Of a stretch of 64,000 nt of DNA, positions 27,317-39,854 are shown in pieces. The translations under genes were made by a program, and so were the position numbers. The stretch covers positions 62,001 to 126,000 of the forward strand of contig JAMQCK010000008.1 of NCBI GenBank assembly GCA_024196135.1, in the 5' to 3' direction. Numbering within the stretch: the first letter of the stretch is position 1; each line of letters starts with the position of its first letter. The notes below the pieces were generated by a model, which was not told the DNA's origin, searched no databases, and saw only the letters and a list, made by a program, of their open reading frames with translations. This stretch comes from Pleurotus ostreatus/Saccharomyces cerevisiae fusant. Taxonomy: Eukaryota; Opisthokonta.

Positions 27317-27608
27317 GAACTTCGTGACCGGCACGTGCAACGCGCGCACGCGCCGCCACGACGTCACACCGCCGACTGGGATCCGGCTGGGACAATCTGG
27401 GCGGGACCTCCGGGGCAGCGCCCGGGACATGGGGACTGAGGGCGGGACATCGCCTGCGCTGGACCTGGCCTTGGATGTGCGCGGAGGGCGGGCGGGACCC
27501 GGGGCATAGGCTGGGATAGGGCCCTACGCGCTTGGCAAGCCTGTTAGCTCGGACATCCCGTATCCCACGCTCGAGCTAATTAGCTACGTTTAGCAGGACG
27601 CACAGGTG
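27317..27608 (-). repeat. Right terminal inverted repeat (292 bp)
   Basis: Mirror image of 22580-22871, ending CGCACAGGTG at 27608 and followed at once by the right target duplication. Confidence 0.95.
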
Positions 27609-27616
27609 GTTCGTTC
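27609..27616. repeat. Target-site duplication, right (GTTCGTTC)
   Basis: Exact copy of 22572-22579. Confidence 0.9.
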
Positions 27617-28269
27617 ATTGCCGAACCTTTAGGTTTGGCTCTATATGAGAACTCGATTGATGGCAAAATCCCTATATGGCAACCTTCACCTTTTATGGCA
27701 ACCTTCGCCTTTTGGGGAATTCGTTCCATCGCGCTCGAGACCTTCCCTTACGTCCCCATGCTTACGACGCGCTTGATGACACACACGTCGTCGACTGTAC
27801 GGCAGTTCCCGCTCACGTTGTCCACGTGCACCTCTTCCACTGCCTTCATTGTCGGACTGAAGGCTGAGGCGCCATCTCATACAGATACTGTAGAAAGCCC
27901 TAGAAACGAAAGCTGTATCTTTGGCTGACACTCCTTTCACTCTTGCTTAATATGGCTATGCTGTGAACCGTTTCTATCCATGGGGCTTTCCGAAGCGAAT
28001 TACAGCCAGGTGAAGTTTAACCAGCGGCATCATTCTCCTTCCCCCTCTTTCCTTATGTACTCCACTTTCCACTTCACTTCCCTCCCGCGTTTCTATTCCT
28101 TTCCTTTTGATCCCTTCATTCCACTCTTTTCCTTCGTGTCATTCCATCCTATCTTTTGGAGTCCTAGTAACCAGATTTCTGTGCTTCCTAATCCTTTCCT
28201 GACCCTCGCACTGGGCCCCACGTTCCACGGCGACGCCAAGGCGCATCGACAAGCGCGGCAGTGACCCCA

Positions 28270-31020
28270 ACATGGCTTCGCCGCGCCTTGTGCCGCGACG
28301 AGCGCTAATCCCGCCGCAAGGCATGCTCCCGCCACGCGACCTCGGGGCCGACTCCCCTCGCCATCGCCACGGGTGACTCCGGCCACTCCTGCCACGGATG
28401 GCGAGCACGTCTCCGACTACGATGCGCGCGTGCGGGAAAGAGACGCACCAGCGTCGCAGAAACTCGCTACACGACTTGCACGGCGAGAAGAGAGACGCAA
28501 GACGACTCCCCGACCGACGCCGACGCATGGGCCGCAAAGTGACGCTTTGAACGCGCGGGGAAATCGCCGAACTGGGTGAGTACTCAGCATCCATATCGCC
28601 TAGCTCATCGTGATGTAGATGCTCCCAATCGTCGTGTACAGGCCTCCCCGCAATGAGCGCGAGCGCCAAATGACTGCAAATCTCGCCCGCCGCTGACCGG
28701 GACATCGCGCGCGGCGGGGGGTGATTCTCAAAGGTGGTGAGTACGCGTCTGATTCGGTTTAACCACGCTATTGATGGTCACCCGCGACGCCTAGCACCTT
28801 ACGCTCTACTTGGCCAGTGGCGCACCCACGGAAATTTCTCCTCTGCTGCTGTTGCAAAGTAGGCATGTTATTGTCCTTGATCATCGCTTACTTGGGGGGC
28901 TGACCACGCTCAAATCTCGATAGAGCGCTGTATACGCTCGCGAAAAGTCTCTACCAGTGAGTCCATGTGCCAAACCCTCGATCTAAGCGCTGGCCACTCG
29001 TGTAGAGCATGAGGCGAGCGATTTGAAGCGCTGCGCGTCTCTGCAAGCCATGCACAAGTACGTGGGGTTATACAAAGGCAAGCTTGTCGTAACCTGCATA
29101 AAGTACTGGCTGACTTATCTCTTTCAGGGCGCGGTCGAGGTTTCTGGAGACGAGCAGCAGCGCGCAGGCTGGCCTGACGCCCGAGGGACCGGTGCCCTCA
29201 TGCGTGACCGCCACTGGAGTCGGAAGACGTGGGGCCGGCGAGGATAGGCGAAGGACAATCGTCCAATTGATTCAGGTGCGTCTCGATGATATTCTTGCGC
29301 GAACTCTTGGCTGATCCTCAAATTGTTGCAGCCGAGACTTTTGCCACTCGCTGGCGCGTCGGCAGGCTCACACAACATCCCTCACACGCCTAGGTACGGG
29401 GGGGACTATCGCCCATCGCGGTGAGGTGCTACACTGACCCTGACCCTCGATTTCTGGCCGTCAAGCGAATCCCGTCTCAACAAAGTGTCTCCCTTGTATT
29501 CCAGCGATGTTGCGCTGACTGACCACCGAAATATCCATTTTATCCTCGTCCTGACGACGCCCTCGCAGTGCGAAGCGCTACCGCTGAAGCAAGTCGATTT
29601 GAGTAAGTTTCAAACCCTTCATTCCTGTCCACTCTCACTGACTGGTCTACAGGTGATTGTCGTGCCTGTCTGCGCTTCCTCGCGTCGCAGAGGCTTGCCC
29701 TGATCTTTCGCCTCTTCCTATGGCGTGAGGGGAGCAGCGGATTCAACCTGAATGGTGAAACTCGATGTTTAGGTGAGTTAGTATACGCACAAAGTGCGTT
29801 GAGATGCATCGCTTACCTTGTTGTATAACCTTTACATGACGCAAGAATTGTCTTGTGGCATTCCCCGCGTCGTCTCGGGTCTGCGCTGACCAGAAGAACG
29901 TGAGGTGGAGCGGTCTGAGTGCGCCTTGAGATGAAATGCGTTACTCGAGGTGGATTCATCCATTTGCCCCTCTTAGTGTTGCTCACCTTGTATTTGTCAG
30001 TCATCCAGGAGTCTTTCATGGCGAGAGGACGCTGCAAAACCTCTGCGCTCTGCGCTGGTGCGGTTTGCAAGGTGAGTACGCCAGGTTTAAGTTGGGTATC
30101 GTATTCTGTCTGTGCACAACGGTATGTAACTTACCGACCTACGGCGGCAATCGCCATACGACATCCCCCCTCCCCCGTGCCTCCCCCTCGCGCTACCCCA
30201 CCATTGCCAGCGCTGTCGACTCGTCCCCAACGTCCCTTAACTCGCCCAACTCGCCGCATGCATGCGCACATCGCCGTCGACCCCATTTCTTCGATTCCGG
30301 CGGCTTGCGCCTCATCCTCCCCAGCTTCACCCTCGCCTGCGCGCACGACGGAAGGGCGCACGGAATTCGCGGTCTGAGCTTAGCGGCCGGTTCGCCCACG
30401 GCCACGCGAGCGCCAACTCGACCTCCGCCTCCGGCTCGCCCGCGCAAAGCAACACGTCAGACACATCTGGCTCAGGCTCGAACGGCGCGCGCCGCCTCGC
30501 GTCGCCGACTACGCGTACGCAGGATTCGCAGCGTATCGCACAAGCAGGCGACGGAACCACCGGGGCGGGGGGGGGGGTCATAACGACGCACTCACCGATA
30601 CCGAGGACGGAGGTGTCGATGTGCGGCCGGGGTGCAATGCACCACGGCCCCTTCCGTCCTCATGCGGGGTATATGCATTGGCGGTGGCCATACCGTTGTC
30701 GTTGGATCTCGATATCCCGGCCGACGACGCCGTGCGCGCACTCAGTCGTGTACCTAGCGCGACTTGGTGCAACCGACAGTATGGGCGCTGCCGATGCAGT
30801 CCACACTGCTACTGGCTTTGCTCGCTCAGCGGACCTTGATCCCTCGCTCTTCACTAGTTGATGACCTCGATCACGGTCTTAGTGATAGTACTGATACTGA
30901 CTATATCCTTGCCATGCAAGAACTCGCGGAGGAAGGGGGTGGTGCCAAAGTCATTCGTCAGGCCCGATCAGCAGCTGGACGTGTTCGTCTGGCTAAAGCC
31001 AGATCGTGCTTGGCCTTAAG
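28270..31020 (+). other. Exon-like segments, possible unrecognised or decayed gene
   Basis: No confident gene lies between the transposon and the methyltransferase gene. A pyrimidine-rich stretch (28040-28200), of the kind often found before fungal start sites, precedes an ATG at 28270. Many good donor-like sites follow (GTGAGT near 28577, 28737, 28957 and 30071; GTAAGT near 29603). Short open segments between them include one at 28265-28579, a Ser/Pro-rich one at 30130-30850 and a helical one at about 30850-31020 ending ARSCLALR. I could not join them into one convincing protein and recognise no family. A broken gene, a fast-evolving orphan gene or a long non-coding transcript are all possible. 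Confidence 0.25.
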
Positions 31021-31152
31021 ATAGCGCTGCCGCGTTACACGAGCGCGTCACGGTTCGTCTTGTGCGAGCAACAAGGGGCACTGCTGAAGAGTCAAGACCA
31101 CCAGTGGCAAGACTCCAGTGAGTCAGAGTGTGCCACGCTGCGACCTCGTCCT

Positions 31153-31202
31153 CCGCGACAACACCGACGCCGCGCGAAGCGCGGCGTGTCGGTGTGTCGC
31201 GG
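31153..31202. other. Strong GC-rich stem-loop
   Basis: CCGCGACA...CGCCGCGC pairs with GCGCGGCG...TGTCGCGG, about 23-bp arms with one or two bulges around a GAA loop. It lies about 240 bases beyond the 3' end of the DNA methyltransferase gene. Its role is unknown. Confidence 0.6.
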
Positions 31203-31444
31203 ATATCCATCTCTTTTAAGACTCTTCGTTAATGAAGGTTCGGCACACCGCCGCTTGCGGCCCTCCCCCCACTGATTTGTATATACTACACGAGCATTTG
31301 CGATGGCAGACTGCATTCCGAGTCGTTGGCGTGGTGCTCTTGTAAGTGGCACGAGAGGTGTATGGAGCGAAGTGAGATACAACAAACAAGAAGGCGTATT
31401 ACACTAGAAGAGCACAGTATATAGATTACAGTCCGAGTCCGGTA

Positions 31445-34400
31445 CTACAGCTCCGGGCTGCCTTGCCGTTCCTCCTCCCGCCAACGCTTGACCAGGGCTG
31501 CGCCAATGCTCTGACCCAATTTCTTCGCCAGCTCAATGGGCACAGCGTTCCCGCCGATGCGACAGAAGTCATTGACGGCCATGTCTGGAGACTTTGAATG
31601 CTTCGAATCGAACTCGAAGTCATCCGGGAACGATTGTGACCTGGCGCATTCGCGTACGGTGTAGGTTCGCTTTTGCTAGGGAAGACAATTAGTAAAGGGT
31701 GGTCTCTTTTGACCGAACGCACCGTAGGATGTAGCAGCCATGTGCCCTTTGCGCTCGGGTTCGGTTGGGTCATCACTGTGGCAAAGAAGCCTTTCGGGCC
31801 ACAGCGCCCATAGCTTCCCCTCCGTTTCTCTCGCTGGCCACCCGGCTGCAAGATCTCGGGAAGGCCTACAAGGTGCATCGTGAGTTTGCAGGGAGCGCGC
31901 AGCTGTTGCGTCACGTACGGCGGAAGTCAGCGTCCGGCTCTAGCGGCACAGTCACGACACTGCAGACTGGGTCAACACATGCGAAGTAGGCGAAGGAGAG
32001 TGTAGCGCACCGTTCGACGAGAGGCGATCTATACGTGCGCGTGTACATGTTCAAAACCCCTCCTGGGGAGTTGCGCCGCATCTGAAGTTGATATCGGTTC
32101 TGAGGAGGGCAGTGATATTCCGACGGTCTCGGAAAGCCCACGAGACCAGTCGAAGTCGGGGTTGCGACCAGTTGCTTGATACCTGCATCTTCTCTAGCCT
32201 TGCATTCGTTCCTGTCTTTGGCGCTTGGTGGAAAAATTTCGTGCGGGTTGACCCTGGAAGAGATGAGCAGGAATCATCCAGTATAATGCCTCTGCTCTTA
32301 CCAGTCGAAAGGTGGCTGGTATATACACGGTCAATATTCACCACCGTGCAGATACGATGCACTTACAAGATCTCCGATAGCATCCGCTATCGTGACGGGT
32401 GGCAAAGGAGCGTATATATAGCCTTTCTCTCCGTTAGGTGCTCGCGAGAGCGGCACGAGGGTAGTGCCATCAGCAAGATTGGCGGTGTTGGGTACTTTCG
32501 GGAAAGCGTGCGTCGGTACGGGATGGACGGGCATCGGGAGTCCGAGCTTTGCACCGAGGAAAATGACGCGCTCACGCGCCTGAGGGACACCAAACTGGCC
32601 CGCTTGAAGAACTCGTACGCTGGCTTGATATCTGCACAGGCCGATTAGATTCAATAGACCAGCATCAAGGCTGAAGGCACCTACCCTAGCGCTATAAGGG
32701 TCCGCAGGATGATTTTGACCATGCTGTTCTTTATACACTCATCGGCGTCTTGCATGCCTCGAGTCGTAGTCCCTAGACGGAAGTCCAGAAGGCCACGGAC
32801 GTTCTCGAGGAGAAAGTAGTCCGGCTTGTACGCCTCAACGAAGCTCAACATGTTGAGAGGGAGGAATGATCTGATGACCCATCAGCATAGACGAATAAGT
32901 TGGGCCGGAAGCAATCTCACCTAATGTCATTTGGATCCTGTAGATACGAGTGAGCTAAGAAAAGTAACATTGTACAGTTAGCGGACCTTGTAGTGATTAG
33001 CCTTGCTGAAAGATTGGCATGGTGGTCCTGTAGGGGGTGTGAGGCAGCGTTGGACATGCAATCGCGTAGCATACCGCCGAACACGAAGTCGATGGAGCTT
33101 GCTTTGTCGGCGGTGCAAGGCTTCGGCAAAGGGGGGAACGGCTTGTTGTACTCGTCCCTGACAGACTTGTCGCCTCGGACGGCCTTCAAAACCTTGTTCG
33201 AATCTGCGCAAAGGACGGTAGTGTGCGGATGGTTCTTCCTGCAAATTAAGTCAGTCACATCGCGTGGTGACGCATGCAGTGCTCGTACTTGTAGGTATCC
33301 ACCGCGGCAGGTTCGTAGTCGACGGCCAGAGCCGTGTCCACAAAGCCGGACATTTCCATGCCCTTGCCGAGACCGCCTCCTCCAGCGAACAGCTCAAGCC
33401 CGCGAAGTTTGCCGTTTACGCCGTGCCTGTCTTGCAGGCGACGAATGTCGGCGAGGTCGGCCTCCCGCAGCTTCATGCATTCGGGACAGGCATGGAACTG
33501 AGACGGACTGAGGCGCACGAGCTTCCCTTTCTGGAGGCGGTACCCAACGTAGAAGTGGTCGTCTTCCTGAACCCATTTGTCGACGGCGGATTGTGCATGT
33601 AGGACCTTGACGTAGCACTTGCCATGGACGACTAGCGTCTTCTGACCGATGGTGGCATTAACTACTTCGTCGTCCCTATCCCCAATGATGAGGCAGCGCT
33701 AGAGTTTGGGTGAGCCATGGCGAATCATCATGTTTTCAAGAGACTCACATTGTCGCTTTCCAAGCCACTCGCTGAAATGTGTGAGGGAAGCTGGGTTTGT
33801 TGGCAGTGTCGTGCGAAAATCTGCAGGGATACGGACAGAGTTCGACCTTTGCCTCTGATCGCAGTGATCAACCCGATGCGATAGAAATCATCGTACTGTC
33901 GAACAGGAGCGAGGTACACAGTGTCCCCGACATGGTAGTCCTCGTCATAATGAGAGAAGTACTTTGCGCCATCGCTTCTCAGCGTTTCTCTCTCTGTATC
34001 GCGCTCCTTCAAGCAGCAAGATGGGCAACGCATACCAGCCGGATACGCTTCATACAGCTGCGCCAGATCCTTTTCCGAAGGTGCCGTTGTAAACGAAGTC
34101 TTTTCTGGGTCGAAGACGTGGCTAAGCGAAGAATATGAGGACGACCATCAAGCTAAGAACGAAGGAGCACCTACGCGCAGTGGTAGTGCTGTCCATCGGG
34201 TGCCTTGTCGTCTGCCCTTTCCTCGCCACGGGTCCATAAATCGACTTCGACCTTCTGCTTGATGGTCGGCGCCAGAATGTCATCGCAATGTTCCAGCAGG
34301 AACAGACCCCGCGAGTGGGCCAGCTCCTGAAGTATCATTTTCGATCCGTGGGTAAACCACTGGACGTGAACCTGATACTCCCCGCCAGACTCGTCCTTGC

Positions 34401-36696
34401 GGATCGCACGGATGATACCGAACCTGTGTACGTTCAGTAAATTTTGACACACTAAGTTGAGTTGTAGGAGGAACACGCGCCATGAGTCATTTGCGAGCCG
34501 ATTGGCCGTCTGGGACGCCATTGAGGCAGCGTTTTGCTCGCGGACCTTATCTTCGTCGGCGCCGGGAGCGATCGCAACGCAATCACCAACCTGATCCCGT
34601 CAGAGACCCTCCAATAAATCTCGGGGACACAGTACACACCGAATACCTGGCACGATCCATGTAGATAGACTGAAAGAACCGCCGGCCGTGTTCATCTGTC
34701 ATCAACAAAGGCCCATTTTTGATCTCATGTGGGTCGGTGTTGTGGATTGGGTACTGCGTCGCATCGTGCTTGTCCTTAAGTTCGGCGTTCGAGGCGGCGT
34801 GCTCTGTAACAGAGATCTCGCGGTCGATATATTCCTGCGCGACGCGCTTGACCGTGGGCTCGACGTGAATGTCGGTCATCCTGGCGGCCTTGCCCTTCTT
34901 CCGTACGTTGGGCGCACTGTCGTCGCTGTCGGGCGGCTCGGGGGACTCAGAGGCGCTGACAGTCCTTCGGCGAACTATCGGCTGCGAAGTGGGAGGCGCG
35001 GCTTTGACCTTCTTCGGCGCTGAAGCTTGCGCGTAGGCCTTAGGGGCTACTCTTGCGGAAGCCGTCGGAACTGCCAGTGTAGGCGCCTGCGCCTGTTCGA
35101 GTAGTTTTTTTATCACAGGGACGCGTTGGACGCGAAGGCCTCGAGCACATTTGGGCAGGAATCTTTGGATGTGCGCCATCTAAGAGTCACCAGTGAGCTT
35201 GCAGTTAGCCCAACGGAAATCAGTCCTTACAACAACTGCATCGTCCAAATCCTCGCTACTGACTTGCGGCGCGTCTCCGTCGTCCTCCATTTCATCCAAA
35301 AGTGCTTTGAAGCCTTCAAGCGTAAGACGGGCCTCCTTCTGGGCCTCCGTGAGGAGCGTTTGTAGTATTCGGTGCTGCCTAGCGAACTCCCGGAAGTGCT
35401 TGCGGTACGAGGCTGCCGGCGAGTCCAACTTGTACCAGGCGTGCTTCGTTAGCAAATATATGTTCCTGAGGATTCGGATGAGAAAGGGATGTAAGCCTAG
35501 GCAAAGAATGGAAAACTCACTCATTATAACGGTACTCGACGGGGCGCTCTGGCTCGGCGAAGCTCTTCGCAAAACAATGGTGCACATCGACCTCGAGGAT
35601 GTCGGTTAAGCGGATGCGCTGAGCCGGCGGCGCTTCGTGCATCGACTCGGCTGAATCACTGCTCTCTTCATCGCTGTCCTCTTCGACACATGCTTCGACG
35701 AGCCCCGCTGCGCTGTACTGGGCAAGTTCCTCTTCGGGTTCATCCACCAGCTGGTCGAATGGGACAGGTTCCTCTGGCGCGTCTTGCTTGAAGATGCGAA
35801 AGTCACGCAATAGCCGCATGGGCACTTCGTCGTCGTCGCCATCGTCGTCCTCACTGTCGGACTCCTCTCCGTAGACCTTAAGGTTCTCTGTCTCTAGTAT
35901 TTCGGCATCCGCGTCGTCTGAGCTAGCGTCAGTCTTTTCAGCGGCAGCGGCAAACGCAACGGCTTACCTGGGACTGCATCCGCCATTACGACATCTGAAG
36001 CTCGACGAGTACGGCGCGACGGCCCCGCGACAGGTTGGGCGGACGTTCGCGTGCGATGCGAGGCGCTACTGACGACAACGGTGCTGCTGTTCTCTGCTTC
36101 CAAGGGGCGACTATCTTGAGCAGAACGCGGCCCCCTCTTCCTCGATAACGGGCCCGCCTTTGAGCCGCGTACTGTGTTAGGTCGTGTAGCCTGTACAGAT
36201 TGTGCCGTCTTCGTCAAGTCGACGGCCATGGGCTCCTTGCGACCCGTGTTCTCCTTGGACTGAGATACATCGTCGTCGCTGTCCGACAGACCAGTAAGGT
36301 CTATGACATCGCCGACGGCGGGGACCTGCAGAAGCAGTCGCATGAGTCGTTCCAAGTGCATCTACGGCGGCCTCACCTTCTGCGACGGCACCGTACCTTC
36401 TGCAAGGTACTTGTCTGTCGCATGGGGGGTTGCATGAGATGCGGATCTCTACAGTCTGCGTTAGACCGAGGAGGAGCGCACTGAACGAGTCGACTTCACA
36501 TTCTTAGGCGTTGTCTTCGGCGTCGAGATGCTCAATTTTCTTGACGTAGATGCCGCAAGCTAAGGAGAAATTATGAACCATTCATGAAGACTTCGCTCAG
36601 ATTCCCTACGTCGTTGAGGTCGGAGGGGGACACTTTCGGCTTTTTCCTGGGCGAAGGGGACTCAAGAGGTCTCCCGGAAGTCTTAGTGCGCTTCAT
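31445..36696 (-). CDS. DNMT1: DNA (cytosine-5)-methyltransferase, DNMT1-type with RFTS and two BAH domains
   Basis: It methylates cytosine in DNA; this architecture is that of maintenance methyltransferases. The start MKRTKTSGRP at 36696 is followed by the basic nuclear signal PRKKPKV. The acidic N-terminal region leads to a replication-foci-like domain (35.9-35.2 kb), then two BAH domains (34.6-34.2; 34.0-33.7). The catalytic domain has motif I LELFAGGGGLGKG (33392-33372), motif IV GGPPCQSFS across an intron (PCQ near 33018), motif VI LLENVRGLL (about 32810-32790), motif VIII QARERVIFLGAK (about 32570) and motif X GGNAVPIELAKK (about 31540). The stop is TAG 31447-31445. All catalytic residues appear intact. 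It has many exons; the joins of the first three small exons are provisional. It is head-to-head with MCM7. Confidence 0.93.
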
Positions 36697-36856
36697 TTTC
36701 AGGTGTCCTAACCAGGGCTATGTCTTTATCTGGGCCAAAAGACACCCGCGCAACAAACGCCTGCCACGGAATGCAGACAACAAATAGGCGCCCGTGATGG
36801 TTAAGAGCAAGAAAGGTTTCCGCTTTCGGTCACCGCGTTGTTCTCTTCCCGCCACC
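36697..36856. promoter_or_regulatory. Shared 160-bp divergent promoter of DNMT1 and MCM7
   Basis: The two start codons are only 160 bases apart and point away from each other. On the MCM7 side there is TTCCCGCC (36846-36853), similar to E2F/MBF sites of S-phase genes, and an ACCGCGTTG word close to the ACGCGT box. Coordinated S-phase expression of both genes is a reasonable inference. Confidence 0.5.
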
Positions 36857-39639
36857 ATGTCTGCCGGGTCGCTGCCCGTCATCAACCTCAACATCGACTA
36901 TGACGCCGAGAAGGGTGAGCCAGCCACAGTATACGCGAGAAGACGCGTTAATAACAGTTCGCAGAGGCATTACGCGGGTTCTTGTCCGGGTTCAAGGGGG
37001 AGCTGAGCGACCTCGAAGCGAACCTGGAGAACATGTCCCTCGGCGACAACGACACTACCTTTCCCGAGAGCATGATGGATCTGAAGTACATGAAGCAGCT
37101 GGTACGTGTCTCGTCGCGTTTGACGCGTATTCGACGCGGTCTAACGCGCTATGTAGCAAAGGATAGCAAATCGCGACCAGGCCAAGCTGGTGGTCGAACT
37201 GGAGGACATCTTGCAGGTGCGTGCTCGTAGTAAGACGTCGATAGGTTCCATATGCTCATCTCGAGCTCTACTCCAGATGCCGGACGGCAAAACGCTCGTG
37301 AACAACATCAAGGGGAACACCTTGCGATATGTCACGCTCTTCAGCGAGGTCGTGGACAGCCTTATGCCGATCGCCACCAAGGATATCGGTGACAGCGACG
37401 AGGTTATCGACGTTATCCTACACCAGCGCAAGGAACGCAACATGGCGATCGAGGGAGGCTCAGAGGAGGGCTTCCCCGATCACCTTCTGCGACGATAGTG
37501 CGTGCCCCTCGAATGATGGTCAATTTCTATCTAACGCATCCCTAGCAACCTCTACTTCAAGCCACTGGAAAGCGACGTCAGCTATGCTGTCCGTGACGTC
37601 CGTGGCTCGCATTTGGGCAAGCTCATCACGGTCCGCGGCATCGTCACACGTGTGTCCGAAGTCAAGCCCCTGCTGCTCGTCAACGCGTACACATGCGATG
37701 TATGCGGCGCAGAGACGTTCCAGGATGTCACCACGAAGACCTTCTCCCCATTGACCGACTGCGAGAACGTGAATGAGTGCAAGAAGAACGGCATTCGAGG
37801 CTCCCTGCATATGCAAACGCGCGCGTGCCGCTTCAGTCCATTCCAGGAAGTCAAAGTGCAGGAGATGGTGCGTGTTCACGTATCAAAAAACATGCTCAAG
37901 ACTGGACTGATCAGCTCTCAGGCGGACCAAGTGCCGATTGGCCACATCCCGCGCTCCATGACAATCCATGTCAACGGCCAACTAACGCGCCTCATGAACC
38001 CCGGTGATGAAGTTGACATCGGCGGCATCTTCCTCCCCACTCCCTACACCGGCTTTCAGGCCATCCGCGCCGGCCTACTCACGGACACCTACCTCGAAGC
38101 GCACCACATCCACCAGCAAAAGAAGCAATACCACGACATCGTCATTTCGCAGGAAATGGAGGCCAAGATCGGCGAGCTCATGGTGGACCCAGCTCTATAC
38201 AACAAGCTCGCATCGAGTATCGCGCCGGAAATCTATGGGCACACGGATGTGAAGAAGGCGCTGCTTTTGTTGCTGGTTGGTGGTGTTACGAAGGTTACGG
38301 GCGACGGCATGAAGATTCGTGGAGACATCAACGTTTGCCTTATGGGTGATCCTGGTGTGGCCAAGTCGCAGCTGTTGAAGTATATCTCGAAGGTTGCGCC
38401 GCGCGGCGTGTACACCACGGGCAAGGGTTCGTCAGGCGTCGGTCTCACCGCTGCAGTGATGCGCGATCCGGTAACGGACGAGATGGTCTTGGGTATGTGC
38501 CTTTCTTCATTCCCGTCGACGTCGCTGACGTTATTGCAGAGGGTGGTGCACTCGTGCTCGCGGACAATGGCATCTGCTGCATTGATGAATTCGACAAGAT
38601 GGAGGAAGCCGACCGTACGGCTATCCACGAAGTCATGGAGCAGCAAACCATCTCCATATCGAAAGCTGGCATCTCGACCACCCTCAACGCACGGACATCC
38701 ATCCTCGCAGCCGCTAACCCGCTCTATGGTCGCTACAACACCAAGGTCTCCCCTGTGGAGAACATCAACTTGCCAGCGGCCTTGCTGTCTCGTTTCGACT
38801 TGCTGTTCCTCATCCTGGACAAGCCCTCAAGAGAAGACGACGAGCGTCTCGCGGAGCACGTCACTTATGTTCATATGTACAATGAGCACCCGCCTCTGGA
38901 TTACGAGCCCGTAGACCCTGAGGTTATGAGGTATGGATGCCTTTACCTGATCACCCTCGTGGTCGCTCACCCGTATATCCTAGGAGCTACATCTCCATGG
39001 CTCGCCAAAAACGACCGACAGTCCCTCACGCCGTCTCGCAGCATGTTGTCAATACATACGTCAAGATGCGCAGGGACGCGCAGGAAGACGAGAAGGCGCA
39101 CACCTACACCTCCGCCCGTACCCTCCTCGGCATCCTCCGCCTTGCGCAGGCCCTTGCCCGCCTACGGCTCGCCGACATCGTTGAGACTGGCGACGTCGAC
39201 GAGGCTGTGCGGCTCATGGAGCAGAGCAAGGCGAGCTTGCTCGACGAGGAGCAGGAAGACGACGCGGTGGGTGATCGGTCCGTGAAGAGCAAAATCTTCC
39301 GCATCATCAAGGACCTCTTGGGCGCGGGCGGCGCGCAGGCCATGAAAAAGCGGGCGACGAAGAAGAAGAGGCTTGGGAAGGGCCCGGGCGGCGAGCGCGA
39401 TATGGATGTGGACGAGGACGAGTATGAAGACGAGGCGGAGCTGAGCATGATTACGATCCGCGAGCGCGTCTTAACGGCGGGGTACTCGGAGCACGACTTG
39501 ATGGAGACAATAACGGCAGTGAGTAGCACCCTTTTTGCGATGTGGAAGGCCCGCCAACGCGTTTTTCTAGTACGAGGATATGGACATCTTGATGAGGACA
39601 GCAGGAGGGTCGAAGTTGAGGTTCATCAGCGTCCCATAG
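36857..39639 (+). CDS. MCM7: DNA replication licensing factor MCM7 (helicase subunit)
   Basis: It is a subunit of the MCM2-7 replicative helicase, loaded at origins in G1. The ATG at 36857 has the consensus GCCACC in front. An N-terminal zinc finger (CDVCG...CENVNEC, 37690-37775) precedes the AAA+ module: Walker [10 protein letters not shown] (about 38347-38373), [14 protein letters not shown], Walker [10 protein letters not shown] (about 38573-38600) and the arginine-finger region LLSRFDLLF (38785-38812). [12 protein letters not shown] and RQKRPTVP...YVKMRRD identify MCM7 among the paralogs. An acidic, Lys-rich linker precedes the C-terminal winged-helix segment. The last tiny exon begins [13 protein letters not shown] and ends at TAG 39637-39639. 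The gene appears complete. Confidence 0.96.
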
Positions 39640-39854
39640 TTGTCGCCTTGCGTTCCCGCTATACCCGCTGTCCTTTTGCTTTCTGTCGTGTATTTCTATG
39701 TGCTGTCTGCTATGCCATTGTTGTTGTTCCTCACCCAGAAGGAGCTTGTTGCGGGGGGAATTTCGAGGTCATTAGGCGCCGGAATCAGAGGGGAAACCCT
39801 AACTCAGCATGTCGTCACATCTTGCTCTCAACTTCCACAACGTTGCACGCAACC

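Larger units (their letters stand above)
22580..27608. mobile_element. 5.03-kb terminal-inverted-repeat DNA transposon, apparently non-autonomous
   Basis: The element is bounded by 292-bp inverted repeats (22580-22871 and 27317-27608) that I find identical base for base, beginning CACCTGTGCG, and by the 8-bp direct duplication GTTCGTTC. An 8-bp duplication is typical of hAT and also of KDZ-type elements; the terminal bases do not settle which. The 4.4-kb interior has no open frame above about 170 codons and no transposase motif that I can recognise, so it probably moves with a transposase supplied in trans, or carries a decayed one. Identical repeats and an intact duplication imply a recent insertion. 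Confidence 0.95.

Noticed and set aside
28139..28705. 188-codon minus-strand frame
   Set aside because: No recognisable domain, odd Arg/Ser composition, and it overlaps the plus-strand exon-like segments; kept only as part of the unassigned tract.
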